Assembly: GCA_007124475.1 (NCBI GenBank)
Contig: SLFB01000020.1
Location: forward strand, 1-5,509
Direction: 5' to 3'
DNA length: 5,509 bases
Origin: Vibrio sp.
Lineage (GTDB): Bacteria; Pseudomonadota; Gammaproteobacteria; Enterobacterales; Vibrionaceae
The position numbers were made by a program, and so were the translations under genes. Each line of letters opens with the position of its first letter. Within the stretch, counting starts at the first letter, position 1. Positions 1-5,361 of the stretch are shown piece by piece. The notes under the pieces are model-generated. The model was not told the DNA's origin, made no database searches, and saw only the letters and a list, made by a program, of their open reading frames with translations.

Positions 1-1
1 A

Positions 2-592
2 AATACCGCCACTTGGTCAGTGCCCACTCTATTTCTTATTATTAGCTTACTCGCTTTTCCTGCTCAAGGTGAGCTTTATTTTTCTCCTTATATTGGCTAT
101 ACCTTCGGTGGAAAAGTCGCTGATCAAAAACAAGATCATTACCAGATCAAGCCATCTCAGAATTATGCTTTAGCACTTGAAACCCCTTTTCAAACTGGAC
201 GAATCGGTTTTTTTTATCATCAACAGGCTTCACACATTGAACAAGTGGATAATCCGATTACCATCCATTACTTACACTTCCAAAGTAGTATTTATTACCC
301 TTTGCAGTCTAAGAGCTCGGCGTTTATTGGTATAGGACTAGGTGGCTCATACACTGATGCTGACTGGGCGACTAAAAGGTATGGTTTTTCATCTAGCGTG
401 TTTGCTGGCTTAAACTATCAAATAACCTCTCATCTCTCTTTCACTTCACATGCTCGCTGGCTTGGCACTGTCGTTGATAATGACACCACCGCTTTTTGCG
501 ATTTAGGGCATGATGAACACTGTGTGATCCGTTTTCGTTCCAGCTGGATAAATCAAGTTGCCTTTAATCTAGGAGTGACTGTTCGTTTTTAA
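2..592 (+). CDS. Small outer-membrane beta-barrel protein, 5' end cut by window edge
   Basis: Uncharacterised envelope protein, probably an outer-membrane beta-barrel. The frame is open from position 2 to the stop at 590-592 (196 visible residues). A GTG at 20 could be read as a start, but no Shine-Dalgarno sequence precedes it. It would also give a signal peptide without the usual N-terminal basic residues, so the true start is probably upstream of the window. A hydrophobic segment (VPTLFLIISLLAFPAQG, just before ELYF) looks like the core of a signal peptide, with likely cleavage near AQG. The rest has alternating aromatic and polar strands, Gly-rich turns (GIGLGGSY, FAGLNYQ), a segment RWLGTVVDND, two cysteines eight residues apart near visible residues 166 and 174 that could form a disulfide, and a C-terminal Phe (GVTVRF) typical of BAM-assembled barrels. 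It contains an 8-T run at 208-215. No clear terminator follows. The barrel call is fairly safe; the specific role is unknown. Confidence 0.75.
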   Translation, partial: NTATWSVPTLFLIISLLAFPAQGELYFSPYIGYTFGGKVADQKQDHYQIKPSQNYALALETPFQTGRIGFFYHQQASHIEQVDNPITIHYLHFQSSIYYPLQSKSSAFIGIGLGGSYTDADWATKRYGFSSSVFAGLNYQITSHLSFTSHARWLGTVVDNDTTAFCDLGHDEHCVIRFRSSWINQVAFNLGVTVRF

Positions 593-735
593 ATGATTAA
601 GCCTCACTGAATTAAAAAACTTTGCCGCACTATCAACAACAACTCTGCTTAATAAAAAACCTTAACAAATCATTGACATCCTATTGCCATTTAAAAATCT
701 TCACGCTAGTCTGTGAAGAGCAATCAGCACATTTG

Positions 736-763
736 TTTGCAAAAAAGATCCAGAGATTAAAAT
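736..763 (+). promoter_or_regulatory. Weak sigma-70 promoter candidate for the NSS operon
   Basis: A -35-like TTTGCA (736-741, 4 of 6 to TTGACA) is separated by 16 bp from TAAAAT (758-763, 5 of 6 to TATAAT). Transcription from here would give a leader of roughly 230 nt that includes the branched fold at 910-973. This is a match by eye in AT-rich DNA, where chance hits are common, so it is only a candidate. Confidence 0.25.
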
Positions 764-797
764 AAAAGACAAAAAACCAGAAATAACCAGGTAAAGC

Positions 798-817
798 AAA
801 ACATAAAACTATGTTTT
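798..817. repeat. AT-rich palindrome in the NSS leader
   Basis: AAAACATA (798-805) is perfectly inverted as TATGTTTT (810-817) around a 4-base AAAC spacer. It could be a protein-binding operator or a weak AU-rich stem followed by Us. It has too little GC for a confident terminator. Role unknown. Confidence 0.4.
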
Positions 818-846
818 TATATTATCGTGGAGAATGCACACTGTAT

Positions 847-878
847 TTATACCCAAACCACTTGGCATAGCAGATAGG
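847..878 (+). repeat. Solitary half of the TATACCC dispersed repeat
   Basis: These 32 bases match 2645-2676, the left arm of the complete element further right, at 27 of 32 positions without gaps; both share TTATACCCAAAC, ACTTGG and GCAG. No matching right arm (GGGTATA end) is found in the following 100 bases, so this looks like a decayed or solo terminus lying in the leader of the NSS operon. Confidence 0.65.
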
Positions 879-909
879 AAAAGTATATTTAACAACCTAT
901 ACTCATAAC

Positions 910-973
910 ATCACTCGTTGCCCAACTGTTGGACAGGCATAGCCATTTGCAACGTCAATAAGCTAAGAGTGAT
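910..973 (+). promoter_or_regulatory. Branched RNA fold in the leader of the NSS operon (candidate cis-regulator)
   Basis: Read as RNA, an outer 7-bp stem pairs ATCACTC (910-916) with GAGTGAT (967-973). It runs directly on the 5' side into a 5-bp stem GTTGC (917-921)/GCAAC (949-953). Inside are two small hairpins: CCAA/TTGG with loop CTG (922-932), and GGC/GCC with loop ATA (936-944). A 13-base single-stranded bulge (954-966) lies on the 3' side. It contains GCTA, which could pair with TAGC at 940-943 in a pseudoknot, at the cost of the small hairpin. The structure ends 14 bases before the Shine-Dalgarno sequence of the transporter. It does not match the conserved cores of glycine, SAM-I or lysine riboswitches that I know. 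All pairings are read by eye; function is inferred only from position. Confidence 0.4.
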
Positions 974-987
974 CATCAAGGACGATG

Positions 988-993
988 AAGGAG
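988..993 (+). promoter_or_regulatory. Ribosome binding site that fixes the NSS transporter start
   Basis: AAGGAG sits 6 bases before the ATG at 1000. The upstream in-frame ATG at 985 overlaps this site and has only an AAGGA two bases before it, too close to serve. The start at 1000 is therefore preferred. Confidence 0.8.
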
Positions 994-999
994 ACACAA

Positions 1000-2460
1000 A
1001 TGAAACGAGAACAATGGGGCTCTAGAGCAGGGTTCATCTTAGCAGCCGTTGGCTCTGCAATTGGGCTAGGTAATATTTGGCGTTTCCCTTATATGGCTTA
1101 TGAAAATGGAGGGGGGGCTTTTTTTATCCCCTATCTATTTGCCATGCTCACCGCCGGTATCCCGTTTATGATCCTTGAATTTAGTATGGGTCAGAAACAT
1201 CGTGGTTCAGCACCGATAACCCTCGCCAAAATTAATACCAAGTTTGAATGGCTTGGCTGGTTTCAAGTAGGAATCGCCGCAACCATTGGGGTGTACTATG
1301 TTGCTGTTATTGGCTGGGCTATCTCTTATTTCGGCATGTCATTTACTCAAAGCTGGGGAAGCGATACCAATACTTTTTTCTTTAGCCAATATCTTGGTTT
1401 AGGCGATAACTCACCGACCAATCTTGGTAGTATTCAATGGAACATTGCCTTTACCATGGCGATTGCTTGGGCTATCACCTATGCCGCTATCGTTAGTGGG
1501 GTCAAATCTGGTATTGAGCGCGCATCTAAAATCATGATGCCAATCTTGTTTATCATGGTACTGCTATTAATTGTAAGAATGATTTTCTTACCTGGCGCAT
1601 TAGATGGCGTCAACTATATGTTTGAGCCTGACTTTAGTAAGATTTGGGATGTAAAAGTCTGGGCTGCGGCCTATGGACAGATATTTTTTACTCTGAGTAT
1701 CGGCTTCGCCATTATGCTAGCCTACTCTAGCTACTTACCAAAAAAAACCGATATTACCAATAACGCTTTTATGACGGTGTTTATTAACTGCGGTTTTTCA
1801 ATTTTAGCCGGCATTATGATTTTCTCAGTCCTCGGCTACATGGCGCAAGAACAAGGTAAACCATTAACTGAAGTGGTTTCTGCCGGAGTGGGTTTAGCTT
1901 TTGTCACCATCCCTGCCGCCATTAACTTATTACCGATTCCTTATATCCTTGGGCCACTATTTTTCTTAGCCTTAGTAGTGGCGGGATTAAGCTCACATAT
2001 TTCCATTTTAGAAGCCGTCACCTCTGCGGTGATTGATAAATTAGGATGGAGCCGTAAGAAAGCGGCCAACATTGTTATCGGTTCGGGCTTTGTTATTTCC
2101 ATGGCCTTTGCCACCAATGGTGGTTTACTACTGCTCGATTTAGTCGATCATTTTGCCAATAATATCGGCATTATGGCGAGTTGCTTAGTTGAATTGATTT
2201 TGATGACGTGGCTATTGAAAGTTTCTGATGTACGTAAATACGTTAACTCTATCTCTGATTTCACGATTGGAGTATGGTTTGATATTTGTTTGCGCTTTGT
2301 TTCCCCTGTGGTGCTCGCCATTATCGTTGTCACCAAGGTTCGGACCTTACTCACTGAAGGTTATGGTGGATATAACCTAACACTAGGCTGGTTAGTGATT
2401 GCCACCTTACTGGTTATGGCTGCCATTATTAATTTAACCAATCGTAAAGGAGTACACTAA
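1000..2460 (+). CDS. Sodium-dependent NSS (SNF-family) amino-acid transporter, MetP-like large subunit
   Basis: Inner-membrane Na+-coupled importer of the neurotransmitter:sodium symporter family (LeuT fold), 486 residues from the ATG at 1000. Family signatures are clear. TM1 has GSAIGLGNIWRFPY (18-31), with Asn25 matching the LeuT Na1 ligand, followed by NGGGAFFIPY (36-45). TM6 has GQIFFTLSIGFAIMLAYSSY (226-245). TM8 has AGLSSHIS (328-335), whose Ser331/Ser332 align with the LeuT Na2 ligands. The protein is hydrophobic throughout, consistent with 11-12 membrane helices. The next gene encodes a MetS-type small subunit and overlaps it by one base. By comparison with Corynebacterium MetPS, the substrate is probably methionine and/or alanine, but the sequence alone does not prove this. 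The gene carries a G7-C-T7 tract at 1111-1125 within the TM1-TM2 codons. A start at 985 would add five residues. Family very sure; substrate moderately. Confidence 0.95.
   Translation: MKREQWGSRAGFILAAVGSAIGLGNIWRFPYMAYENGGGAFFIPYLFAMLTAGIPFMILEFSMGQKHRGSAPITLAKINTKFEWLGWFQVGIAATIGVYYVAVIGWAISYFGMSFTQSWGSDTNTFFFSQYLGLGDNSPTNLGSIQWNIAFTMAIAWAITYAAIVSGVKSGIERASKIMMPILFIMVLLLIVRMIFLPGALDGVNYMFEPDFSKIWDVKVWAAAYGQIFFTLSIGFAIMLAYSSYLPKKTDITNNAFMTVFINCGFSILAGIMIFSVLGYMAQEQGKPLTEVVSAGVGLAFVTIPAAINLLPIPYILGPLFFLALVVAGLSSHISILEAVTSAVIDKLGWSRKKAANIVIGSGFVISMAFATNGGLLLLDLVDHFANNIGIMASCLVELILMTWLLKVSDVRKYVNSISDFTIGVWFDICLRFVSPVVLAIIVVTKVRTLLTEGYGGYNLTLGWLVIATLLVMAAIINLTNRKGVH
2447..2452 (+). promoter_or_regulatory. 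Ribosome binding site of the small subunit, inside the transporter gene
   Basis: AAGGAG lies 7 bases before the ATG at 2460, within the last codons of the large subunit. This strong site at a TAATG junction supports translation of the tiny downstream gene and coupling to the upstream one. Confidence 0.8.
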
Positions 2461-2561
2461 TGACCACTAGCGCAATTATTATGATGATTATCGGTCTTGG
2501 CATTACTTGGGGCGGTGCTGCTATTTGTATCAAAAAGGCCATGGCTAAACAACAAGAGTAA
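2460..2561 (+). CDS. metS: MetS-family NSS transporter small subunit (33 aa)
   Basis: A 33-residue single-span membrane protein that starts MTTSAIIMMIIGLGITWGGA and ends in a basic tail with KK, K and QQE. It has one hydrophobic helix (about residues 4-24), a short polar N-terminus and a positively charged C-terminus, which by the positive-inside rule puts the tail in the cytoplasm. This pattern, with the TWGGA segment, is what I recognise as the methionine/alanine import NSS small subunit. In Corynebacterium, MetS is needed together with MetP for methionine uptake. The start codon shares the final A of the large-subunit stop (TAATG), and a good Shine-Dalgarno sequence lies 7 bases upstream. 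Both genes are therefore almost certainly co-transcribed and probably made in linked amounts. Its shortness makes it easy to miss. Confidence 0.9.
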   Translation: MTTSAIIMMIIGLGITWGGAAICIKKAMAKQQE

Positions 2562-2604
2562 CCTCTCATCGTCAATTCAAGGGCTGCAGCTCTTAGTCAT
2601 CATC

Positions 2605-2636
2605 GGCCACGACAACTAAAATATCGTGGCCTTATT
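2605..2636 (+). terminator. Probable intrinsic terminator of the NSS transporter operon
   Basis: An 8-bp perfect GC-rich stem GGCCACGA (2605-2612)/TCGTGGCC (2624-2631) with an 11-base loop is followed by TTATT. It starts 43 bases after the small-subunit stop codon. The T-tract is short and interrupted, so termination may be incomplete. Confidence 0.6.
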
Positions 2637-2645
2637 AAGTTGAGT

Positions 2646-2841
2646 TATACCCAAACAACTTGGAGTTGCAGGTAGGCGGCAAGTGAGTGACAAATTTGTC
2701 TGGAACAAATTTGAACAGCCGTAGGCTGGCCTGTGGTGAGAGCCACGGATGGCTCTCATAATCCCCATGAGCATAGATAGACTATGTGATTGGGCGAACC
2801 AACGTCGCCACCCCCCTGCAGCTTCAAGTCGGCAGGGTATA
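2646..2841. repeat. Composite 196-bp inverted-repeat (MITE-like) intergenic element
   Basis: The ends are imperfect terminal inverted repeats. The left 26 bases, beginning TATACCC, match the reverse complement of the right 26 bases (2816-2841) at 20 of 26 positions, including TATACCC, ACTTG and TGCAG; weaker pairing continues inward. A core hairpin CATAG (2772-2776)/CTATG (2782-2786) lies in ATCCCCATGAGCATAG...TGATTGGG. I recall this architecture as a dispersed Vibrionaceae intergenic repeat, though I know no formal name. No transposase frame is present, so any mobility would be non-autonomous. It lies between two convergent genes and its right end is three bases from the stop codon of the minus-strand gene. 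Confidence 0.75.
2691..2758. repeat. Three-hairpin block nested in the repeat element
   Basis: Three successive stem-loops are packed here: CAAATTTGT/ACAAATTTG (2691-2699 with 2705-2713), CAGCC/GGCTG (2716-2720 with 2724-2728) and TGAGAGCCA/TGGCTCTCA (2737-2745 with 2750-2758). It sits between the GTGAGTGA end of the left arm and the ATCCCCATGAG core. From memory these are often adjacent in simpler copies, so the block may be an insertion or an alternative module. Confidence 0.5.
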
Positions 2842-2844
2842 GTG

Positions 2845-3249
2845 TTAAAAGCGATAGGTAATACCCAGTGCAGCGCCCATTTGCAAATTTGGACCTGAAT
2901 ATAAATTCAGCTCTGGGTGTATCTGACCATAGATATCAATATCATTATTGATTGGTAGATTAATACCTAATGGTATTCTAACACCAAAGTCATCATCCCA
3001 TTCCGCCCAAGCGCCTGCGCCTATATACCAATTTAATGGAATATCGAACTGTTCAAGACGTCCACCTGGTAATAAATAATCAAATGCGGCTCCCTGATTG
3101 CCTATAATCAAGCGATATTGATCATCGACTTCAATCAACGCGCTCAATTGCTGATCTAGAGCCATACCAACTTTCAAACTCGGTGCCGATTGGGCGTAAG
3201 CCGCGGTTGATATACCAAGTAATAACGTTGTTATTGTTATTCTCTTCAT
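2845..3249 (-). CDS. Small secreted outer-membrane beta-barrel protein (134 aa)
   Basis: Uncharacterised envelope protein. The N-terminus MKRITITTLLLGISTAAYAQS is a textbook Sec signal peptide with likely cleavage after AYA. The mature part of about 114 residues has alternating strands (KVGMALDQQLSALIEV, WYIGAGAWAEW, FGVRIPLGINLP, DIYGQIHPELNLYSG) and ends in LGITYRF, a C-terminal aromatic signal for BAM insertion. A barrel this short would have about 8 strands or fewer. An in-frame ATG at 3261 would add four residues (MIYW), but AGG directly abuts it. The ATG at 3249 has AGGA about 11 bases upstream and gives a cleaner signal peptide, so I prefer it. The gene lies downstream of ptsG on the same strand but is separated by a strong terminator, so it is probably transcribed alone. 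I found no convincing promoter in 3262-3475. Function unknown. Confidence 0.8.
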   Translation of the reverse strand: MKRITITTLLLGISTAAYAQSAPSLKVGMALDQQLSALIEVDDQYRLIIGNQGAAFDYLLPGGRLEQFDIPLNWYIGAGAWAEWDDDFGVRIPLGINLPINNDIDIYGQIHPELNLYSGPNLQMGAALGITYRF

Positions 3250-3475
3250 CCAATAAATCATCCTGTTTTATCTAAACGCCAGTGCCAACAATACCATGAC
3301 CTCTTCAGAGCAAGGAGATAGTGTTTATACATTTTTGAGACCTGAGTAATGATAAATAAACTATCAACCCTACCTAAGAAAGCCTACTTTAAGTAACAGG
3401 TTCGTAATTAATGTCCGTAGAGAGATAAATGTAGGTTAAAAATAAGTCAAACTAGTGACTCAAAAAGGGTCCATA

Positions 3476-3507
3476 AATAAAAAGGAGACCGAAGTCTCCT
3501 TTTTATT
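3476..3507 (-). terminator. Strong intrinsic terminator of ptsG, potentially bidirectional
   Basis: A perfect 14-bp inverted repeat (3476-3489 with 3494-3507) has a GGAGAC/GTCTCC core flanked by A5 and T5. On the minus strand the loop is TTCG closed by C-G, the very stable cUUCGg tetraloop, followed by TTTTTATTTAT. It lies 17 bases past the ptsG stop codon. Symmetry allows it to stop transcripts from either side. Confidence 0.95.
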
Positions 3508-3524
3508 GGGGAAGATAAATAGAT

Positions 3525-4955
3525 TTAACCTTGGTTACGAATCCATTCATCCATGTCCGTTTTTAAGTTATCAGACTTAGTACCAAAAATAGCTTGAACA
3601 CCACCAGATACCACGACGACACCAGCAGCACCTAACTGTTTTAGCTTAGCTTGGTCAACTAACTCAGTATCAGCAACAGAAACACGTAAACGAGTGATAC
3701 AAGCGTCTAAGTTAGTGATATTTTCTTTACCACCAAATGCTGTCACTAACTCACCCGCCAGTTCTGAACCAGTTGATGCACTCGCATCCGCTGAATCATC
3801 TTCACGACCAGGCGTTTTGAGGTCAAGTGTGCGGATAACAAAAGTAAACACCACGTAATAAAGCACAGCGTAAGCGATACCTAACCCAACCAGTAGTAGC
3901 ATGTTTTCTGCACGAGGAGACTGAACCACAAAGTCAATAAACCCGTTGGAGAAAGTATGTCCGTGTACAACACCTAATGAGTTAGTCAGTACAAACGCAA
4001 GACCTGCAAGTACTGCGTGTACCGCATAAAGCACAGGAGCAATAAACAGGAATGAGAACTCAATCGGTTCTGTGATACCCGTTAAGAATGAAGTTAAAGC
4101 TGCTGAGGCCATGATGCCCATGATTTTTGCACGGTTTTCAGGCTTAGCTGAATGAGCAATCGCAAAGGCAGCCGCTGGCAGACCAAACATCTTAAACAGA
4201 TAACCACCGGCTAACTGACCAAAACCGTTACCCGCTTCACGAGTTACATCGTTAGCGGTCAAGAAACAAGTCATAATACCCGTTGCTGGTTGACCTGAGT
4301 TGGTAACACAAGACCCCGCTTCATAGAAGAAAGGTACGTTCCAGATATGGTGTAAGCCAAATGGAATGAGCGCGCGCTCAACGACACCATAAATACCAAA
4401 CGCAGTCACAGGGTTTTGGTGTGCAGCCCAGTCAGAAAACGACGCAATAACGCTCCCGATCGGCGGCCAAATAACAGATAGGATAATACCTAGTGCAATC
4501 GACAAGAAACCAGTAATAATTGGTACTGCACGTTTACCAGCGAAGAAACCTAGATATTCTGGAAGTTGGATTTTGTAAAAGCGGTTGAATGCCCAAGCCG
4601 CAACACCACCCGCTAAGATACCACCAAGAACGCCCGTTTCAATGCCATCAACGCCCATGACTTCAGCCATGACACTCAAGGTCGCGACCATGATGCCATA
4701 ACCAACAATAGCAGATAGACCTGATACACCATCGTTGTTAGTAAAGCCTAACGCTACACCAACAGCAAATAGCAACGCCATCTGACCGAATACCGAACCA
4801 CCGGCTTGTTCCATTAGATGTGATACAACCTCTGGCAACCAACTGAAGTTAGCCGCCCCGACACCAAGCAGAATACCTGCAACAGGTAAGACTGATACTG
4901 GAAGCATCAAAGCCTTACCTACTTTTTGCAGGTTTGCAAAAGCGTTCTTTAACAT
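3525..4955 (-). CDS. ptsG: Glucose-specific PTS permease, EIICB-Glc
   Basis: Inner-membrane enzyme that imports glucose and phosphorylates it to glucose 6-phosphate, taking phosphate from IIA-Glc (Crr). At 476 residues it is essentially the same length as E. coli PtsG. The IIC domain (about 1-378) begins MLKNAFANLQKVGKALMLPV, followed by about 10 membrane helices, FGLHHIWNVPFFYEAG (199-214) and the substrate-site signature GITEPIEFSF (293-302). A short linker rich in Asp, Ala and Ser (about 383-398) leads to the IIB domain, whose phosphorylated cysteine is Cys419 in DACITRLRV. No IIA domain is attached, so a separate Crr is needed. AGGAG lies 7 bases before the ATG. It is followed by its own terminator and preceded by a 434-bp regulatory gap after a TatD/YcfH-family gene on the same strand. 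The ycfH-ptsG order matches E. coli. Intact, with no missing key residue seen. Confidence 0.97.
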   Translation of the reverse strand: MLKNAFANLQKVGKALMLPVSVLPVAGILLGVGAANFSWLPEVVSHLMEQAGGSVFGQMALLFAVGVALGFTNNDGVSGLSAIVGYGIMVATLSVMAEVMGVDGIETGVLGGILAGGVAAWAFNRFYKIQLPEYLGFFAGKRAVPIITGFLSIALGIILSVIWPPIGSVIASFSDWAAHQNPVTAFGIYGVVERALIPFGLHHIWNVPFFYEAGSCVTNSGQPATGIMTCFLTANDVTREAGNGFGQLAGGYLFKMFGLPAAAFAIAHSAKPENRAKIMGIMASAALTSFLTGITEPIEFSFLFIAPVLYAVHAVLAGLAFVLTNSLGVVHGHTFSNGFIDFVVQSPRAENMLLLVGLGIAYAVLYYVVFTFVIRTLDLKTPGREDDSADASASTGSELAGELVTAFGGKENITNLDACITRLRVSVADTELVDQAKLKQLGAAGVVVVSGGVQAIFGTKSDNLKTDMDEWIRNQG

Positions 4956-4962
4956 GTTTATG

Positions 4963-4967
4963 CTCCT
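4963..4967 (-). promoter_or_regulatory. ptsG ribosome binding site within a possible SgrS target
   Basis: On the minus strand ATCAGGAGCATAAAC precedes the ATG, giving AGGAG at 7-base spacing. The string TCAGGAGCA is also found before E. coli ptsG, where the small RNA SgrS pairs and blocks translation. Conservation of this string suggests, but does not show, similar control here. Confidence 0.7.
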
Positions 4968-4990
4968 GATTAAGTTATTAGTATTGTTTG

Positions 4991-5030
4991 GGTTCTAACG
5001 GCATACCCCCGTAGCCTAAAGGTTAGCACC
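4991..5030 (-). promoter_or_regulatory. Long hairpin in the ptsG 5' leader
   Basis: In minus-strand RNA, GGTGCTAAC (5030-5022) pairs with GTTAGAACC (4999-4991) at 8 of 9 positions. Inside, GGCTAC (5016-5011) pairs with GTATGCC (5006-5000) with one bulged base and a GGGG loop, and a 5-base bulge lies on the 5' side. It ends 35 bases before the start codon. It is too far from the ribosome site to hide it directly and is not followed by a T-run, so it is more likely a stability or regulator-binding element than a terminator. Confidence 0.5.
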
Positions 5031-5054
5031 CTATGAAAATGTAACCACTGATGT

Positions 5055-5060
5055 ATTATA
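5055..5060 (-). promoter_or_regulatory. Consensus -10 box of the likely ptsG promoter
   Basis: The minus strand reads TATAAT exactly. The -35 region at normal spacing is poor (AAGATA at 17 bp), which is common where an activator such as CRP recruits polymerase. A start near 5048 would give a 5' leader of about 92 nt containing the hairpin at 4991-5030. Confidence 0.55.
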
Positions 5061-5080
5061 TTTTCCGCCTCTAAATATAT

Positions 5081-5096
5081 CTTGATACCAAGCAAA
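5081..5096 (-). promoter_or_regulatory. Degenerate CRP-like site near -40
   Basis: The minus strand TTTGCTTGGTATCAAG matches TGTGA-N6-TCACA at 6 of 10 positions. Alone this is weak. Its centre (5088.5) would fall about 40 bp upstream of a start at 5048, the spacing of the proximal CRP site of E. coli ptsG. Reported because of position rather than sequence. Confidence 0.25.
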
Positions 5097-5129
5097 GTTT
5101 CTACTCGATGGTGAAATTTAGTTGCAAAC

Positions 5130-5145
5130 TCATAAGCAGATCACA
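5130..5145 (-). promoter_or_regulatory. CRP-like site near -90 of ptsG
   Basis: The minus strand TGTGATCTGCTTATGA has a perfect left half (AATGTGATCT in context) and a poor right half. Its centre lies about 90 bp upstream of the inferred start at 5048, close to the distal activator position known for E. coli ptsG. Confidence 0.4.
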
Positions 5146-5361
5146 TTAAATTCGGATAAAAAGACACTAATAAAATCATTATAAGTACATGTTTTAACTG
5201 GAAAAACCTTTTAAGAAAGTTAATTTCCAGCCACGAATTAAATTAATGACAGTGTTATTTATAGTAACAAAACAAAAATAACGACCAAAAGTACTAAAAA
5301 GCATAAATCATGAGCAAAAATCTTAACTATTGAATAGATTTAAGTCTTAAAAAACAAAACT

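Larger units (their letters stand above)
593..999. other. 407-bp non-coding gap upstream of the NSS transporter operon
   Basis: No convincing protein gene lies here; the short ATG frames at 811 and 834 (19 and 24 codons) lack properly spaced ribosome sites. The left part (593-720) is AT-rich with no GC-rich stem and T-run that would terminate the upstream gene. It contains a TTGACA at 673-678 without a good -10 partner, and a small inverted repeat TCTTCAC/GTGAAGA (698-704 with 713-719). The right part holds the promoter candidate, AT palindrome, repeat half and branched leader listed separately. A 6-bp stem AGTATA/TATACT (882-887 with 898-903) lies between the repeat half and the branched fold. 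Confidence 0.6.

Noticed and set aside
20..22. GTG at 20 as the true start of the first barrel gene
   Set aside because: No ribosome site precedes it, the signal peptide would lack basic residues, and the frame stays open upstream to the window edge.
673..701. Perfect TTGACA at 673-678 as a -35 box
   Set aside because: At 16-18 bp downstream there is no acceptable -10 (AATCTT-like only), so a promoter here is not supported.
712..727. TGTGA at 712-716 as a CRP site for the NSS operon
   Set aside because: The second half-site at the right spacing (ATCAG) does not match TCACA.
811..908. Short leader-peptide frames starting at ATG 811 (19 codons) and ATG 834 (24 codons)
   Set aside because: Neither has a properly spaced Shine-Dalgarno sequence or a run of a regulatory amino acid, and both cross the repeat half.
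985..987. ATG 985 as start of the NSS transporter
   Set aside because: Its only purine-rich site is two bases away, while AAGGAG is ideally spaced for ATG 1000, where the conserved family N-terminus begins.
910..990. Known glycine, SAM-I or lysine riboswitch before the NSS gene
   Set aside because: The conserved core sequences of these classes, as I know them, are absent; the fold is listed only as an unclassified candidate.
2148..2354. A 68-codon open frame on the minus strand
   Set aside because: It lies wholly inside the NSS transporter gene, has no ribosome site or recognisable domain, and reads as a shadow of that gene.
2646..2841. Insertion sequence or ERIC element
   Set aside because: There is no transposase frame, and the arm sequences do not resemble the ERIC consensus as I remember it.
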